64,000 bases of DNA, from contig PUDQ02000016.1 in NCBI GenBank assembly GCA_002964805.2, positions 434,001-498,000 on the forward strand, written 5' to 3'. Origin of the DNA: Trametes villosa. Lineage: Eukaryota > Basidiomycota > Agaricomycetes > Polyporales > Polyporaceae. Made by a program: the position numbers and the translations under genes. Under the pieces are notes generated by a model. That model had not been told where the DNA came from. It searched no databases and was given only the letters and a program-made list of their open reading frames with translations. Shown here one piece after another: positions 12,271 through 22,595 of this stretch; positions within the stretch are counted from its first letter, which is position 1, and each line of letters starts with the position of its first letter.

Positions 12271-13109
12271 GCCCATCGTCATTGCCGCTGTATTCCTTGT
12301 TTCTGCATACTCATCTTGTAATGATACAGCACCGAGTCAACCGAGTCGGTTGCTCTTCAGTACGACGACTGAACATCCGATGACCCTTCTACGCTTACAG
12401 ATTTTCACCGTTCTACTTCACTACACCTCTTATCGTCCATATCTTACCATGCTAGCCCCGTCATCCCCCCTTCCCACTTCCCGCCGTGTTCGCACCACCA
12501 CCTCTCCCCCGCTGAGAAGACTTCCAGCAGACTGGCAAAGGCGTAAAGACGGTAGGGCGCCAGCGGGCAGCAGCGCGACCTCCCGCTGTCGAGCGGGGGC
12601 GACGTGCGGACGCAAATAGGAGGCGTGCTGCACACACCCGCCGGCGCCCGAGTCACTCCTTTGCGCCTGTGCTGGAGAGCAGGCGGTCTGCGAGCGGGGC
12701 TTCTTGGTTCCTGTGACGGCCTTTGATCGACGACGGACAGTAGTACTTAGTACTTAGTGTCCGTAACTAGTTTGTTTGTATGACATCCTACACATGATAT
12801 GGGTTCTTCGCAGACAACATGTCCCGGCCGGTCTCAATACAAGCCAGGTTTGGTCCTCAGACGGCGCACACCAGGCGTACGACTCCGAGCGGTCTCCGCG
12901 ATTACCCGCACGTACCCTTGATAATTTGACCTTCCCGAAGACCCGCACAGAAGCATGAGTGCATCGTTACCATTATCATCGAAAGCCCGGTATACGGTAT
13001 ATTTCGTTCGTGACAGTAACGTATCTCATTGCGCACTCGGCACCAGGCCGCCCGCACCCCAACCATTAGTCTATAGGCCAAGGTCGCCGTCGAATCGTGC
13101 AGAAGCTGC
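12271..13109. other. Convergent intergenic region
   Basis: Lies between the F-box-like gene and the sphingolipid methyltransferase, both ending here. A short tandem (TACTTAG twice near 12745) was seen. The open frames present have no gene-like features. Confidence 0.4.
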
Positions 13110-14842
13110 TTAATCGACGGGGCTAAAGGATGATGCGGTAAGGGTGCCGCACTCAAGGAGGGAATGGGAGAAAGACTTACAGGATCTCGTGCTTGGGGCT
13201 GACGTGGATCGACGCATGGCTGGGCACGCCCAGGATGCGCGGGTAGGCGTTGAGGTTCTTGTGCAGCGTGATCTGGAAGACCGACGAGCCACCGTGACTG
13301 TGGGCCGCGCATTGTCAGTAATTTGTTACCACACAAGTGAGAACACAACGAACCGCGCAATGAGGACGGAGTACGCGAGGAAGAAGACCCAGATGCGGTA
13401 CCAGCGCTCGCCGTACGCCTCGAGGACCTTCTCCTTGTTCGCCACCCAGTTCTTGTACCAGCGCCAGATCGTCGCCGAGTAGTGCACGCCGAGCACGTCG
13501 ATGTTCTTGACCTCGAAGCCGGCCGCCTCGACCTGACCGATAACCCAGCCGAGCGAGCACGACGCGTCCGCACCGGGGAAGATGTACTCGTTCATGTAGA
13601 GACCCCAGATCAGGTCCTCGTACTGCCAGTGCGGGCGGAGGCCGGCGACCTGGAGGAGGAAGATGCCGTCGTCGTCGAGGAGGTTGTACACCTGGCGGAG
13701 GAAGGACTGGTAGCGACGGATGCCGACGTGCTCGGCCATCTCGAGCGAGACGATCTTGGTGTACGCGCCGCGGCCGCTGGGGATGTCGCGGTAGTCGAGG
13801 CAGAGGATGCGCGCGCGCGAGGGGTCGCCGCCGTTCTTCTTGATGCGGTCGTTGCCAAACTGCGTCTGGTTCTTCGCGATGGTGATACCGGTGACGTCGC
13901 AGCCGTAGTTCTTGTGCGCGAACGCAGACAGAGTACCCCATCCGCAGCCAATGTCGAGGAGGCGGTCAGTGGGCTGGAGGTTGAGCTATGGACAGCGGGT
14001 CAGATATATGCCTCTAGAACGAGAAGACGATTAAATACCTTCTCGCAAACGATGGTGAGCTTGTTGTCCTGGAGCTCCTCGAGCGTCTCCTCGCGAGTGA
14101 TGTCCGTGACGACGCCAGAGGTGTAAATCATACGGGGACCCAAGAACCACTCATAGAAGTCATCGCCCCCTGCAAAGGTACGTCAGAGACACGCTATGAC
14201 GCGTAGATACGCGTGACGTACTGTCGTAGGTGTCGCGGACCTGCTCCTCGTCCTGGTTCTGGGTGTGGAAGATGACCTCGGGCAACATCTGGGTGAACAC
14301 GTATTTGAAGAGCTTCGGCGTGAAGACCATCTTCGACCAGTCATGACGGGCCTCCAGGATGTCCAAAACGTCGCCTGGAGGTGCATAGACGCGTCGCATC
14401 AGGTGACAGGTCATAGGCATGAGTGACGCGACGTACCATTGAAGTCGATCTTCTCGTCAAAGTACGCGTCGTGGAAGACCTGCATGGGGATCTTCTCCTT
14501 GCCAAAGTACTTCGCCTTGAGCTCGGGGTCCTTGATGGTAATGTATTCCTCGATGTTGCGGCCGGGCAGCTGCACCTTCTCGTTGATGCGCGGGCCGTAC
14601 ATGCTCATGAGCGTCCAGTACGCGACGGTGATGGGCAGACCAAGCACGAGCACAAGGAAGAGGTACGTCTTGAAGCCGCCATAGCAGAGGACGGGGAGAG
14701 ACCGCTTCACGAGCCAGGGCACACCGAGGACGAGCCCGGCGAGCTGGTAGTTGGAGAAGTAGCCATTCCCCTCGACGAGGCCGATGAGCGGGGCGTTTTT
14801 AATGGTCGGCACGTTCGTGATTGTGGGTGCGTTGGCCGACAT
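13110..14842 (-). CDS. Sphingolipid C9-methyltransferase
   Basis: Transfers a methyl group from S-adenosylmethionine to C9 of the 4,8-diunsaturated sphingoid base of glucosylceramide, a fungus-specific step in the ER/Golgi membrane system. The N-terminus has two hydrophobic segments (LAGLVLGVPWLV and LFLVLVLGLPITVAYW), as in this membrane-bound family. The SAM site is the glycine motif LLDIGCGWGTLSAF, followed by the cyclopropane-synthase-like motifs GITIAKNQ and VSLEMAEHVG. The C-terminal part has HWQYEDLIWGLYMNEYIFPG and ATIWRWYKNW. First exon 14842-14437, with several short introns. The last intron splices to CCCGTCGATTAA, so the protein ends KHEILPVD. ATG at 14842 (MSANAP) was chosen over an in-frame upstream codon because it fits the family start and begins a clean 5' UTR. 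The gene appears intact. Confidence 0.93.
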
Positions 14843-15422
14843 GGCGAACAAGGGCGGGCGTCGTCGCGGGGGGTCGTCGTGTGCTGGTCGTAAGGCGCGT
14901 CGTGGCAAAAGCACAGCGACGTGCCGCGCTCTCGTCCGACGCCCGTATTTAGCCTCTCAAATTCGTAAGCGCCCGCCCGTCTAAACGAGCACCGCCATCA
15001 CGCCGCCCTCATCCGGGCGTCTATCCCGGTACCGTTTGCTGCGCTTCTGTCCCCCAATTCATTTGGAACGGCGGTGGGTTTTCAACGTTTCAAACAGTGA
15101 GCAAATGCTCAAATATTCATCGGAGGAATAGCATACAGGGAAGTCTGACAGGACCTCGCATTGAAGGTATGTATACTCTGCGAAGCGCCATGCTGAGACT
15201 GCTATCGCTGAAATTCCACCATCCAACCAGTAACGTACAGCGCGACGGGTTCCGAAGATTGTGAGCGCGCCGCTCGTCGGCGGACGGGAACCCCGGATTC
15301 AAGAGCATTATCGTACGAGAGGGGATTATCAACATTATACACAAGCATGTGCGCAGGACATCCCAAGGCCAGTTACGTTAACGCGATACCTCGCGACGAG
15401 CATCGGCCTCGCCCCGGTCCTC
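14843..15422. promoter_or_regulatory. Methyltransferase promoter and PUS1 3' region
   Basis: Contains the upstream region of the methyltransferase (-) and the 3' flank of PUS1 (-). No TATA box, coding exon or repeat was recognised. Confidence 0.3.
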
Positions 15423-17790
15423 TCAGCCCTCCAGGTCCGCGAGCTCCTCTTTGTCCAGAGGAAGGTGCGCCTCCTCATCTTCAGAGCTCTCCTCTTCCTC
15501 GACTGTGCCAGCCGCGGCGCCGCCGACGGGGAACGACGTCGCGTCGTAGCGCTTCTTCTCCCGGAAGGGGTTGTTGCGGAACTCGCCGCGCTTGATGACC
15601 GCCGACTGCGGCACGATGCCCTTCGGGTTTAGGTACTCGAGGTCGTGGCCCGCGTACGCGTCAATGGAGCGTATCCACCCATCAAATCTGTCGTACAGCA
15701 GCAGTCAGCCCCGGTTTGCCGTAAAGCACGTGGAATGAGGAACGAAGAAGAGTAGGGGGTAGGAGAGGGGGAAAGGAGAGGGTACAGGAAGAGACACGTA
15801 CATGCCGTGCCGGTCCTCAATCGACCGCATCTTCGCGTAGATATGGTGCTGCTTAAACTCGTCTAGCTGCGCGCGATGCGCCTCGAACTCGATCGGCGCG
15901 CGAAACTCGGGGTCGCCCGCCTGCAGCTTCGCGTTCACGCCCGCGACGCGCCTGCTGTAGCTCTCGAAGATTGGGTACTCGAGCAGCAGCCCGAGCGCGG
16001 GCATCTTCGGGATGAACACAGGCCGCGGCCCGTACAGCTGCAGGGACAGAGGGCGGTGTCAGGCGCGGCGCGGACGCGGGGAGCGGGCGGGAGAAGCGGT
16101 CGGTACCTCTTCAATGATCTGGGGAGGCGTGCCTGTCCGACATGAGAGCACGAGTGCGGAGATCATCTTGCGCTGAGAACGGGGCGATGTGAACTACGGT
16201 CAGGGACCTTTGAGTCGGGGGTGCTTACGATCTAGGCTCATGTGAGCTGAGCGTGCGTACGGTTGAGTTGGGAGGATACGGTCCATACCTGATGCAACAT
16301 GAAGCTCTGTCCGTGCAGCAGCACCGCTATCCACTCCGTGTCTCCGTACACTGCAGGATCCGATATCTAGCACTGCTGAGCAAATCCGTCCGACGTGCGT
16401 GGGAGGCGAGCTTTACCTCTATCGTTTTTAGAAATCGTTGACAGCTGCGATCTCGGAAGTCCCGTCCAACGGTGAAGTTGTGGAAGTTGTGGGAGCCTTC
16501 GAACTTCTTCGCCGCCTCTCGCAAAGTAGCGAGCTGCTCGGGGGTGATGCGGTACTCGCGCTTACGCTTGAGTTCGTCCTGCGGTGTTGCCGAGGTGTCG
16601 GAGTTCTCCCAGAAAGGATGTGGATCGCTTGCAAGACCTTGCGCTTTGAGGGTGTTATGGAGGCCGCTGTTGGGCTTCGGCGGTATCATGAGGTAGGAGG
16701 GGAAGAAATATGTGTATTTGCGGCTGTCGCATGTCCTGTGGGTGCGTCAGTGGATGCAAGCAAGACAACTTGGAGAGGATAGCGCACGGACGTTCTTGCG
16801 TTGAACGAGTTTTGTACTCGGATCTGTTGAGAGGTCAGCTCCAGAACGTACACCGGGGAACAATGCACGCACGATGCTCCACACACGAATTTCTGGGGGC
16901 AGCTCCTCGTTTATTCGCGCGACCAAGTCAGGTACGCCAGGTATAACGTTGATGAGCTTCATGGACACGACGTTGCCGGCGGCATGGACGCCGGCATCGG
17001 TGCGCGCGGCTCTGCCAAGCTTGACCTGCGTGGTGGTGTCAGTCCTGACGTCCCTAGTACACATGCTCTGCAGCCTAACATACCTTCGTGGGATTGTCCG
17101 AGTTGTCTTGCGAGACCGCACCCACTTTGATGAGGGCATCGAACAGCACGCCTTCGATGGTGCGCACCTTCGGGTCAGGCTGTCTACAACGCGTTCAACC
17201 CAAGGACGTACGCAGATCCTAGACGCGACGTACATCTGCATCCCATTGTACCCATCCCCGCAGAACCCGATGAGCAGCGCGCACGGCCGCTTGGGCAAGC
17301 GCGGTGCCTTGGGCTCGCCACCTTCTGCGGCTGGTGCCTCCTCGCCCTCTGGACGGGTACCCCTCCGGCGGGTGCGCACGTACTCTTTCTCCTTCTCTTT
17401 GCCTTTCTTCCCTCGCGGTTTTTGTCCCCTCTTCCCCTCACCCCGCTTGTCCGTCTTCTCTTTTGGTTTCTCTGTGCTCTCCGCAGTTTCCTCGGCAGTA
17501 GCCTCTGTGGGCTCGGGCTTGGCGCGTTTAGAAGATACTGCGGCCTCGTCCGTTTCCTCCTGTGGCCTTTTCAGGCTGGGACTGGGAGCCGTCGGAATCT
17601 CCTCCGTAGATGCGCCGAGCGGGTCAACCCCCATCGCACAGAATTGTCTCCTGATGTCTTTTGGTTCGGCGTGATTGTTCGGGTAGGGGTGCCGTAGGTA
17701 CGGCCGCAACACTAGCCTCTTACAGCTGTTGACGGTTCGGGGGAAGAAGTAGAGTGCTGTGAGCGGAGTGCCCGAAAGAAGCCTGAGCAT
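15423..17790 (-). CDS. PUS1: tRNA pseudouridine synthase 1 (TruA family)
   Basis: Isomerises uridine to pseudouridine at several tRNA positions, and in some RNAs beyond tRNA. The catalytic core holds the TruA signature [11 protein letters not shown] with the nucleophilic Asp, preceded by [15 protein letters not shown] and followed by [13 protein letters not shown] and [10 protein letters not shown]. Downstream exons carry the family segments GSHNFHNFT and, near the C-terminus, [16 protein letters not shown]. The tail is acidic ([14 protein letters not shown]). A Lys/Glu-rich linker of about 100 residues separates the N-terminus from the domain and probably contains nuclear localisation signals ([17 protein letters not shown]). 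The first 35 residues are Arg-rich without acidic residues, like a mitochondrial presequence. A second in-frame ATG lies at 17634 (residue 53). At least five introns are present; internal borders are not all resolved. Confidence 0.92.
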
Positions 17791-18668
17791 GCACGGGCGC
17801 TAAGTACAGATTCTGCACAACGGACGCACTGATGAAGCGCTAAAGTTTGGCCACAGCTGCTCTACAACATGCATCCCTTCAGTACCCTAGACGCGAACGC
17901 TTTCGCGTATACTAGATGAAGCCCCAGCCATCCGCTTAACGAAGGCTTGGAAGAATCGGTATGAAGTGTGTGTACAAGGGGCGACGTGGAGTTCGGCACG
18001 CGGTCAAGCAACCCTTCCCATGGATGAGCCATCCACATTCCGTAACCGCGCTATGTCGTTTTACAGACGGTGTTCGCACATCGAGCATGGTCGGATGGCC
18101 TGGAAGGCGAAGATCAATAATCATAACTTGCTGGCTAGGGTACGTACAACTGACAAGAAAGCAAACCTTCGCTCGCGAGGATCTACCATACCGATGATCA
18201 TCGCGCGCTGACCGAAATTATCCGCAGAAACATTCAATGATCTCTGTTGACGTACATAGCACACCCCATCGTACGAGCGGCTGGAAAATAGCTCTTCTCG
18301 GGTACCTCGACAGTCGGCATGTATGCCCATCCGGGATGTACGAATTCAAGAGCACATGGAACCGGCTGCATTGGGGAACAGACTAGAGTCGACTCCGGCT
18401 CTATGCCAGATGTTCGGGGTGAGAACAGGCCGGAAGAAAGAGACTGAATGCCGGCGTGGAGGATGGAACAGGGCAACTCCCAGTGAATAGATCAATGTAA
18501 CGAGGCTGCTATGGGCGCCTATTAGCCGGGCGTATAAATTAGCTGTAGCGCGTGTACGATTTCGATCGTTCCACGGCGTGGCCTCCCTTTCTGACTCCTT
18601 CCTGCCCCTCCCTCTCGCCCGCAACCATATATTCCTCCCTAATACCCCTCTAACACTCACGAGTAATC
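17791..18668. promoter_or_regulatory. Divergent PUS1 / MTHFR promoter region
   Basis: A TATA box (TATAAATT, 18533-18540) on the + strand lies about 130 nt before the MTHFR ATG. A pyrimidine-rich leader (18581-18660) follows, typical of highly expressed fungal genes. No TATA box was seen on the PUS1 side. No coding sequence was recognised between. Confidence 0.5.
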
Positions 18669-21051
18669 ATGAAAATCAGCCACAAGATCGAGCAGGCCGC
18701 CAAGGAGGACCGCGTCTGGTGGTCGTTTGAGTATTTCCCACCCCGGACAGCACAGGTCAGTCATCCTTGGATCCGGGCGGCCGCCGCCTTCCGCTTTTGC
18801 GATTATCTGACCAGGCTATATTGCGTGCTAGGGCCTGCAAAACCTTCTGGACCGCATAGAGCGCATGCGCGCGCTGGGCCCTGAGTTCATCGACATCACA
18901 TGGTGAGTGCCGCTCTCGAAAATCAAAATCAAGCCCGGGGCCGACTGTCAGTGCAGGAACGCCGGCGGACGCACGTCAGAGCTCACCTCCGAGCTTGTCA
19001 AGACATGTCAGAAGCTTATTGGGATGGAGACGTGTATGCACTTGACGTGCACCGGCATGCCGAAGGAGAAGGTTGACATTGCGTTGCGGGTGAGTGCAGT
19101 TCTCTACGCTCAGGTTCTGTTCCCGGGGTCACGTACAGCCGCCCACTGCGGCGTACCGACTGCAAACAACTATGCCAATGCATCGCTGTTACAGGGCCCT
19201 TCATAGAACCCCGCCGCTTCACCGCCTGCTTGTCGGCGGCCCGCAAATGCGCGTGGAGCAGCATCTACCGCCAGCCTCTGTGGGATGCGAGCTTCAGGGC
19301 CGTGCGGCGAGATCAGCAGACGTTCAGGCCCGCTTCATTCCATGGGAACTAGTTCTCACTCGCCCAATTTCAGGAAGCGAAGCAGCACGGCTGCCGTAAC
19401 GTCCTGGCCCTCCGCGGAGACCCGCCTGTGGGAAAGGAGTGGGAGGCTGTGGAAGGCGGCTTCCGCTACGGCGTCGACCTCGTGCGCCACATCCGCAAGG
19501 AGTACGGCGACTACTTCGACATCGCGGTTGCGGGCTACCCGCAGACGCAGCGGCTCCCCGAGGAGGAGCGCGCGCGCGAGATGGGCTACCTGAAGGCGAA
19601 GATCGACGCCGGCGCGAACTTCATCTTCACGCAGATGTTCTACGACGTGGACATGTTCGTGGAGTGGGTGCGCGCCGCACGGGCCGCCGGCATCACGGTG
19701 CCCATCGTGCCCGGGATCATGCCCGTGCAGACGTGGAACGGCTTCCAGAAGGCGACGTCGCTCGCGAAGATCACCGTGCCGCAGGCGTTCCTGGACGCGC
19801 TCGAGCCGCATAAGAACAACGACGAGCAGGTGCGCGAGATCGGCACGAAGCTCGTCGCGGACCTCTGCCGCCGCATCCTCGCCGCCGACATCGGCATCAA
19901 GGGCCTGCACTTCTACACCATGAACCTCGAGAAGGGCTGCCGGCTGCTCCTCGAGGAGCTCAACCTCGTCCCGCGCGTCGAGGTCATCAAGCCGCTCCCG
20001 TGGAGACAGGTACGTGCCTCCGGTCCCTTGAGGGGGCATCACTCTGACCCACACCTGCAGTCACTCACGCCCAACCGCCGCACCGAGAACATCCGGCCGA
20101 TCTTCTGGGCGAACCGCACGCGCTCGTACCTCTCGCGCACCGAGAACTGGGACGAGTACCCGAACGGGCGGTTCGGCGACTCGCGCTCGCCCGCGTACGG
20201 CGAGCTGGACGGGTATGGCATCTGGATCAAGCAGACGACGGAGGACGCGCTGCGGCTCTGGAGCACGCCGACGACGGTCGACGAGATCCGGAAGCTCTTC
20301 TCGCGCTTCTGCGCGGGCGACCTTGCCGCGCTGCCGTGGTCGGACAGCACGCCGTCGAGCGAGACGTCGGTCATCGCGCAGCAGCTTGCGAAGCTCAACG
20401 AGCTCGGCTTCCTCACGATCAACTCCCAGCCCGCGGTCGACGGTGCAAGGAGCGACGACAGGATACACGGTTGGGGCCCGGCGAACGGCTACGTGTACCA
20501 GAAGGTACGCTCCCTCCATCGTCAAGCTGAACAGATGCTTATATGCGCTTTGTCGTAGGCTTACCTGGAGTTCTTCGTCTCGCCTGAGCTGCTCGACATG
20601 CTCATCCCCCACATCGAGCGCGATATCAACATCACGTACTATGTCATCAACAACCGCGGCGACCTGCGCACGAACACCCACTCGGACGGGCCCAACGCCG
20701 TGACTTGGGGTGTCTTCCCAGGGAAGGAGATCGTCCAGCCCACCATTGTGGAGGCCATCAGCTTCATGGCGTGGAAGGTGAGTGGCCCCGCGCACGGGTA
20801 CCGTGAGGTTTTTGACACCTGTATGACAGGACGAGGCCTACGAGCTTGGTCGCCAGTGGGCGAAGCTGTACGAGCCAGACTCACCTACGCAGAAGCTCAT
20901 CGACGGCATCATGGACACCTACTGCCTCGTCAACGTCGTGCACAACGACTACAAGAAGCCCGACGCGATCTTCGAGCCCTTCTTCAAGGCCGGCGCCGAG
21001 TACGCCGCCAAGTACGGCTCCGAGCCCACCGCGAACGGCCACGCGCACTAG
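18669..21051 (+). CDS. MTHFR: Methylenetetrahydrofolate reductase
   Basis: Reduces 5,10-methylene-THF to 5-methyl-THF with FAD and NAD(P)H, supplying methyl groups for methionine synthesis. The N-terminal TIM-barrel has FEYFPPRT, PEFIDITW, MHLTCTGMP, NVLALRGDPP and FIFTQMFYDVD (about residues 15-215). After LPWRQ the C-terminal regulatory domain begins (TENIRPIFWANR) and runs to NVVHNDYKKPDAIF, the eukaryotic two-domain layout that allows feedback by S-adenosylmethionine. The sequence ends EPTANGHAH and TAG at 21049-21051. Length is near the usual ~650 aa. Introns are short except the one between IALR and EAKQHGC (19090-19373, 284 nt). Yeasts have two paralogues (MET12, MET13); I cannot assign one. 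Start at 18669 is the first ATG after the leader. Confidence 0.95.
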
Positions 21052-22595
21052 ACGGCGCACCGCCTACATACACACTCACCAGCACGTTCCACGGACATTC
21101 AACATCTGCCCTATCTCGCATCTCTCCTGCTTTGCACCCGCGTCCCCGACGCGCAAATGACGGTTCAACACGCCGTCAGCCACGGTTGGCTTGCTCTATG
21201 TTTTTCCCAGCATTGTCACCGGGTTCAACCCCCGCCGCTCCTTGCATACCACCCTCCCCTCCGCCCCGCCACGCTCTATGTATATGTCCCCGCACCGCTC
21301 TCACGCCACGCACGCTCGCAACATGTATCCTCCATCTGACCGCTATCACCCTCGCCCTCGTCATTGTCTTTGCATCAACTGCATCATCGTCCCCGGACCT
21401 CTCCGCGCACCCCGCCCGCTTGCCGCGGGCCGCCAGCTAGCGCACTGTAGGAACCCTGCATCCAACTGCATGTATCTTATTGCTCCGTTTCCCCACGCCG
21501 ACATAGAGGTCGAGTGTAAAATATCACGCCGGGGAACCCATCCCCGACCATCCTCCCACACCTCCCACGCACGAATGTCCATAACTTAGCAGGTTGAGAT
21601 AGTCACGCAGTGCATACGCGTCGTACGCCCGCCAATACTTGTTATTGATCGCTATAGGGGGTTGCGCGTCGTCAATCGCATCAGCCTTCGTAACACCGGT
21701 GAACTCGTGTCCAAGCCGCCGAGGTCCTCAAGCACGCTTTACTATTACCTCCCACCTACCACCCCTCGAGACCTTCGAAGTTGCGGGGATAGCGGCAGGT
21801 TTTGCACAGTGTACGGCGCTCGCTCCTGCTCTGTAGCCTTAGGCGCTCAGACAGCCGGGGGACCGTTCTGATTCGCGCTGTTTGTATATGTTGTTCTCAG
21901 CGCTACCTAGAAGTATAAGGGCGGGTTTTTTCTCAACTTCGTCTAGCTACACCCCTTCCCCGACAGCAATGCTCAGCCTCCTGCCGTCAACGAACTGCTT
22001 TGCCTCGAATTCAATGCCAGTCTGCTTGCCCTTAGCGTGCTCTTCCTGAGTGTATGCTCCGTACCGTGGAGGTCCGCGCTGTGTTCGCCGCTCACACTCG
22101 TGTGTTTCTATTTTCTCGTCCTCCTATGCACTTTCCCTTCCCTCCAAATATGGCGCCTTTCTGCCCGAGCAGTGCTAACGCACCCACCCTGCATCGGTTC
22201 TGGTGACGCGCCAAGAAGAACGGCATCCGCCGTCTAATCAACGGCGGATGGGCGACTTTGAGAAGTGCGGGCTCCTTCACGGGGCTCGCACGGTTCATGC
22301 TTGCCCTACATCTCTACCCTACGTACCTACCTTTGTATCTTATGACAAGAACCAATGCAGTCCATCGTCCTGAACATGAGCACTCAGAATCACCAATGTG
22401 CTCCCCAGAAGCTGGGTTCGCGGCGTCAAGCTTCGCATCCGGAGACAGTTGCCAGCCGGTATACCCTGCAACGTAACGGCGCTCTCATAACGCACTATGG
22501 CCGCTCCATGGGGTACATGTGGTTTGTAGGTTGACATCGCGACGGGTACATAGGTTTCATGGCTGCACCGAAGACATATCATCGATTTGCAGATA
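21052..22595. other. Gene-poor interval before the HET cluster
   Basis: About 1.5 kb with the MTHFR 3' UTR and the promoter of the first HET gene. Pyrimidine-rich stretches occur at 21200-21350 and 21960-22160. No conserved domain, splice pattern or RNA gene was seen. Confidence 0.35.

Noticed and set aside
13315..13941. Minus-strand frame overlapping the methyltransferase
   Set aside because: Runs in another frame over conserved methyltransferase motifs (EMAEHVG, DLIWGLYMNEY).
19356..20054. Minus-strand 232-codon open frame
   Set aside because: Antisense shadow of the conserved MTHFR barrel domain.
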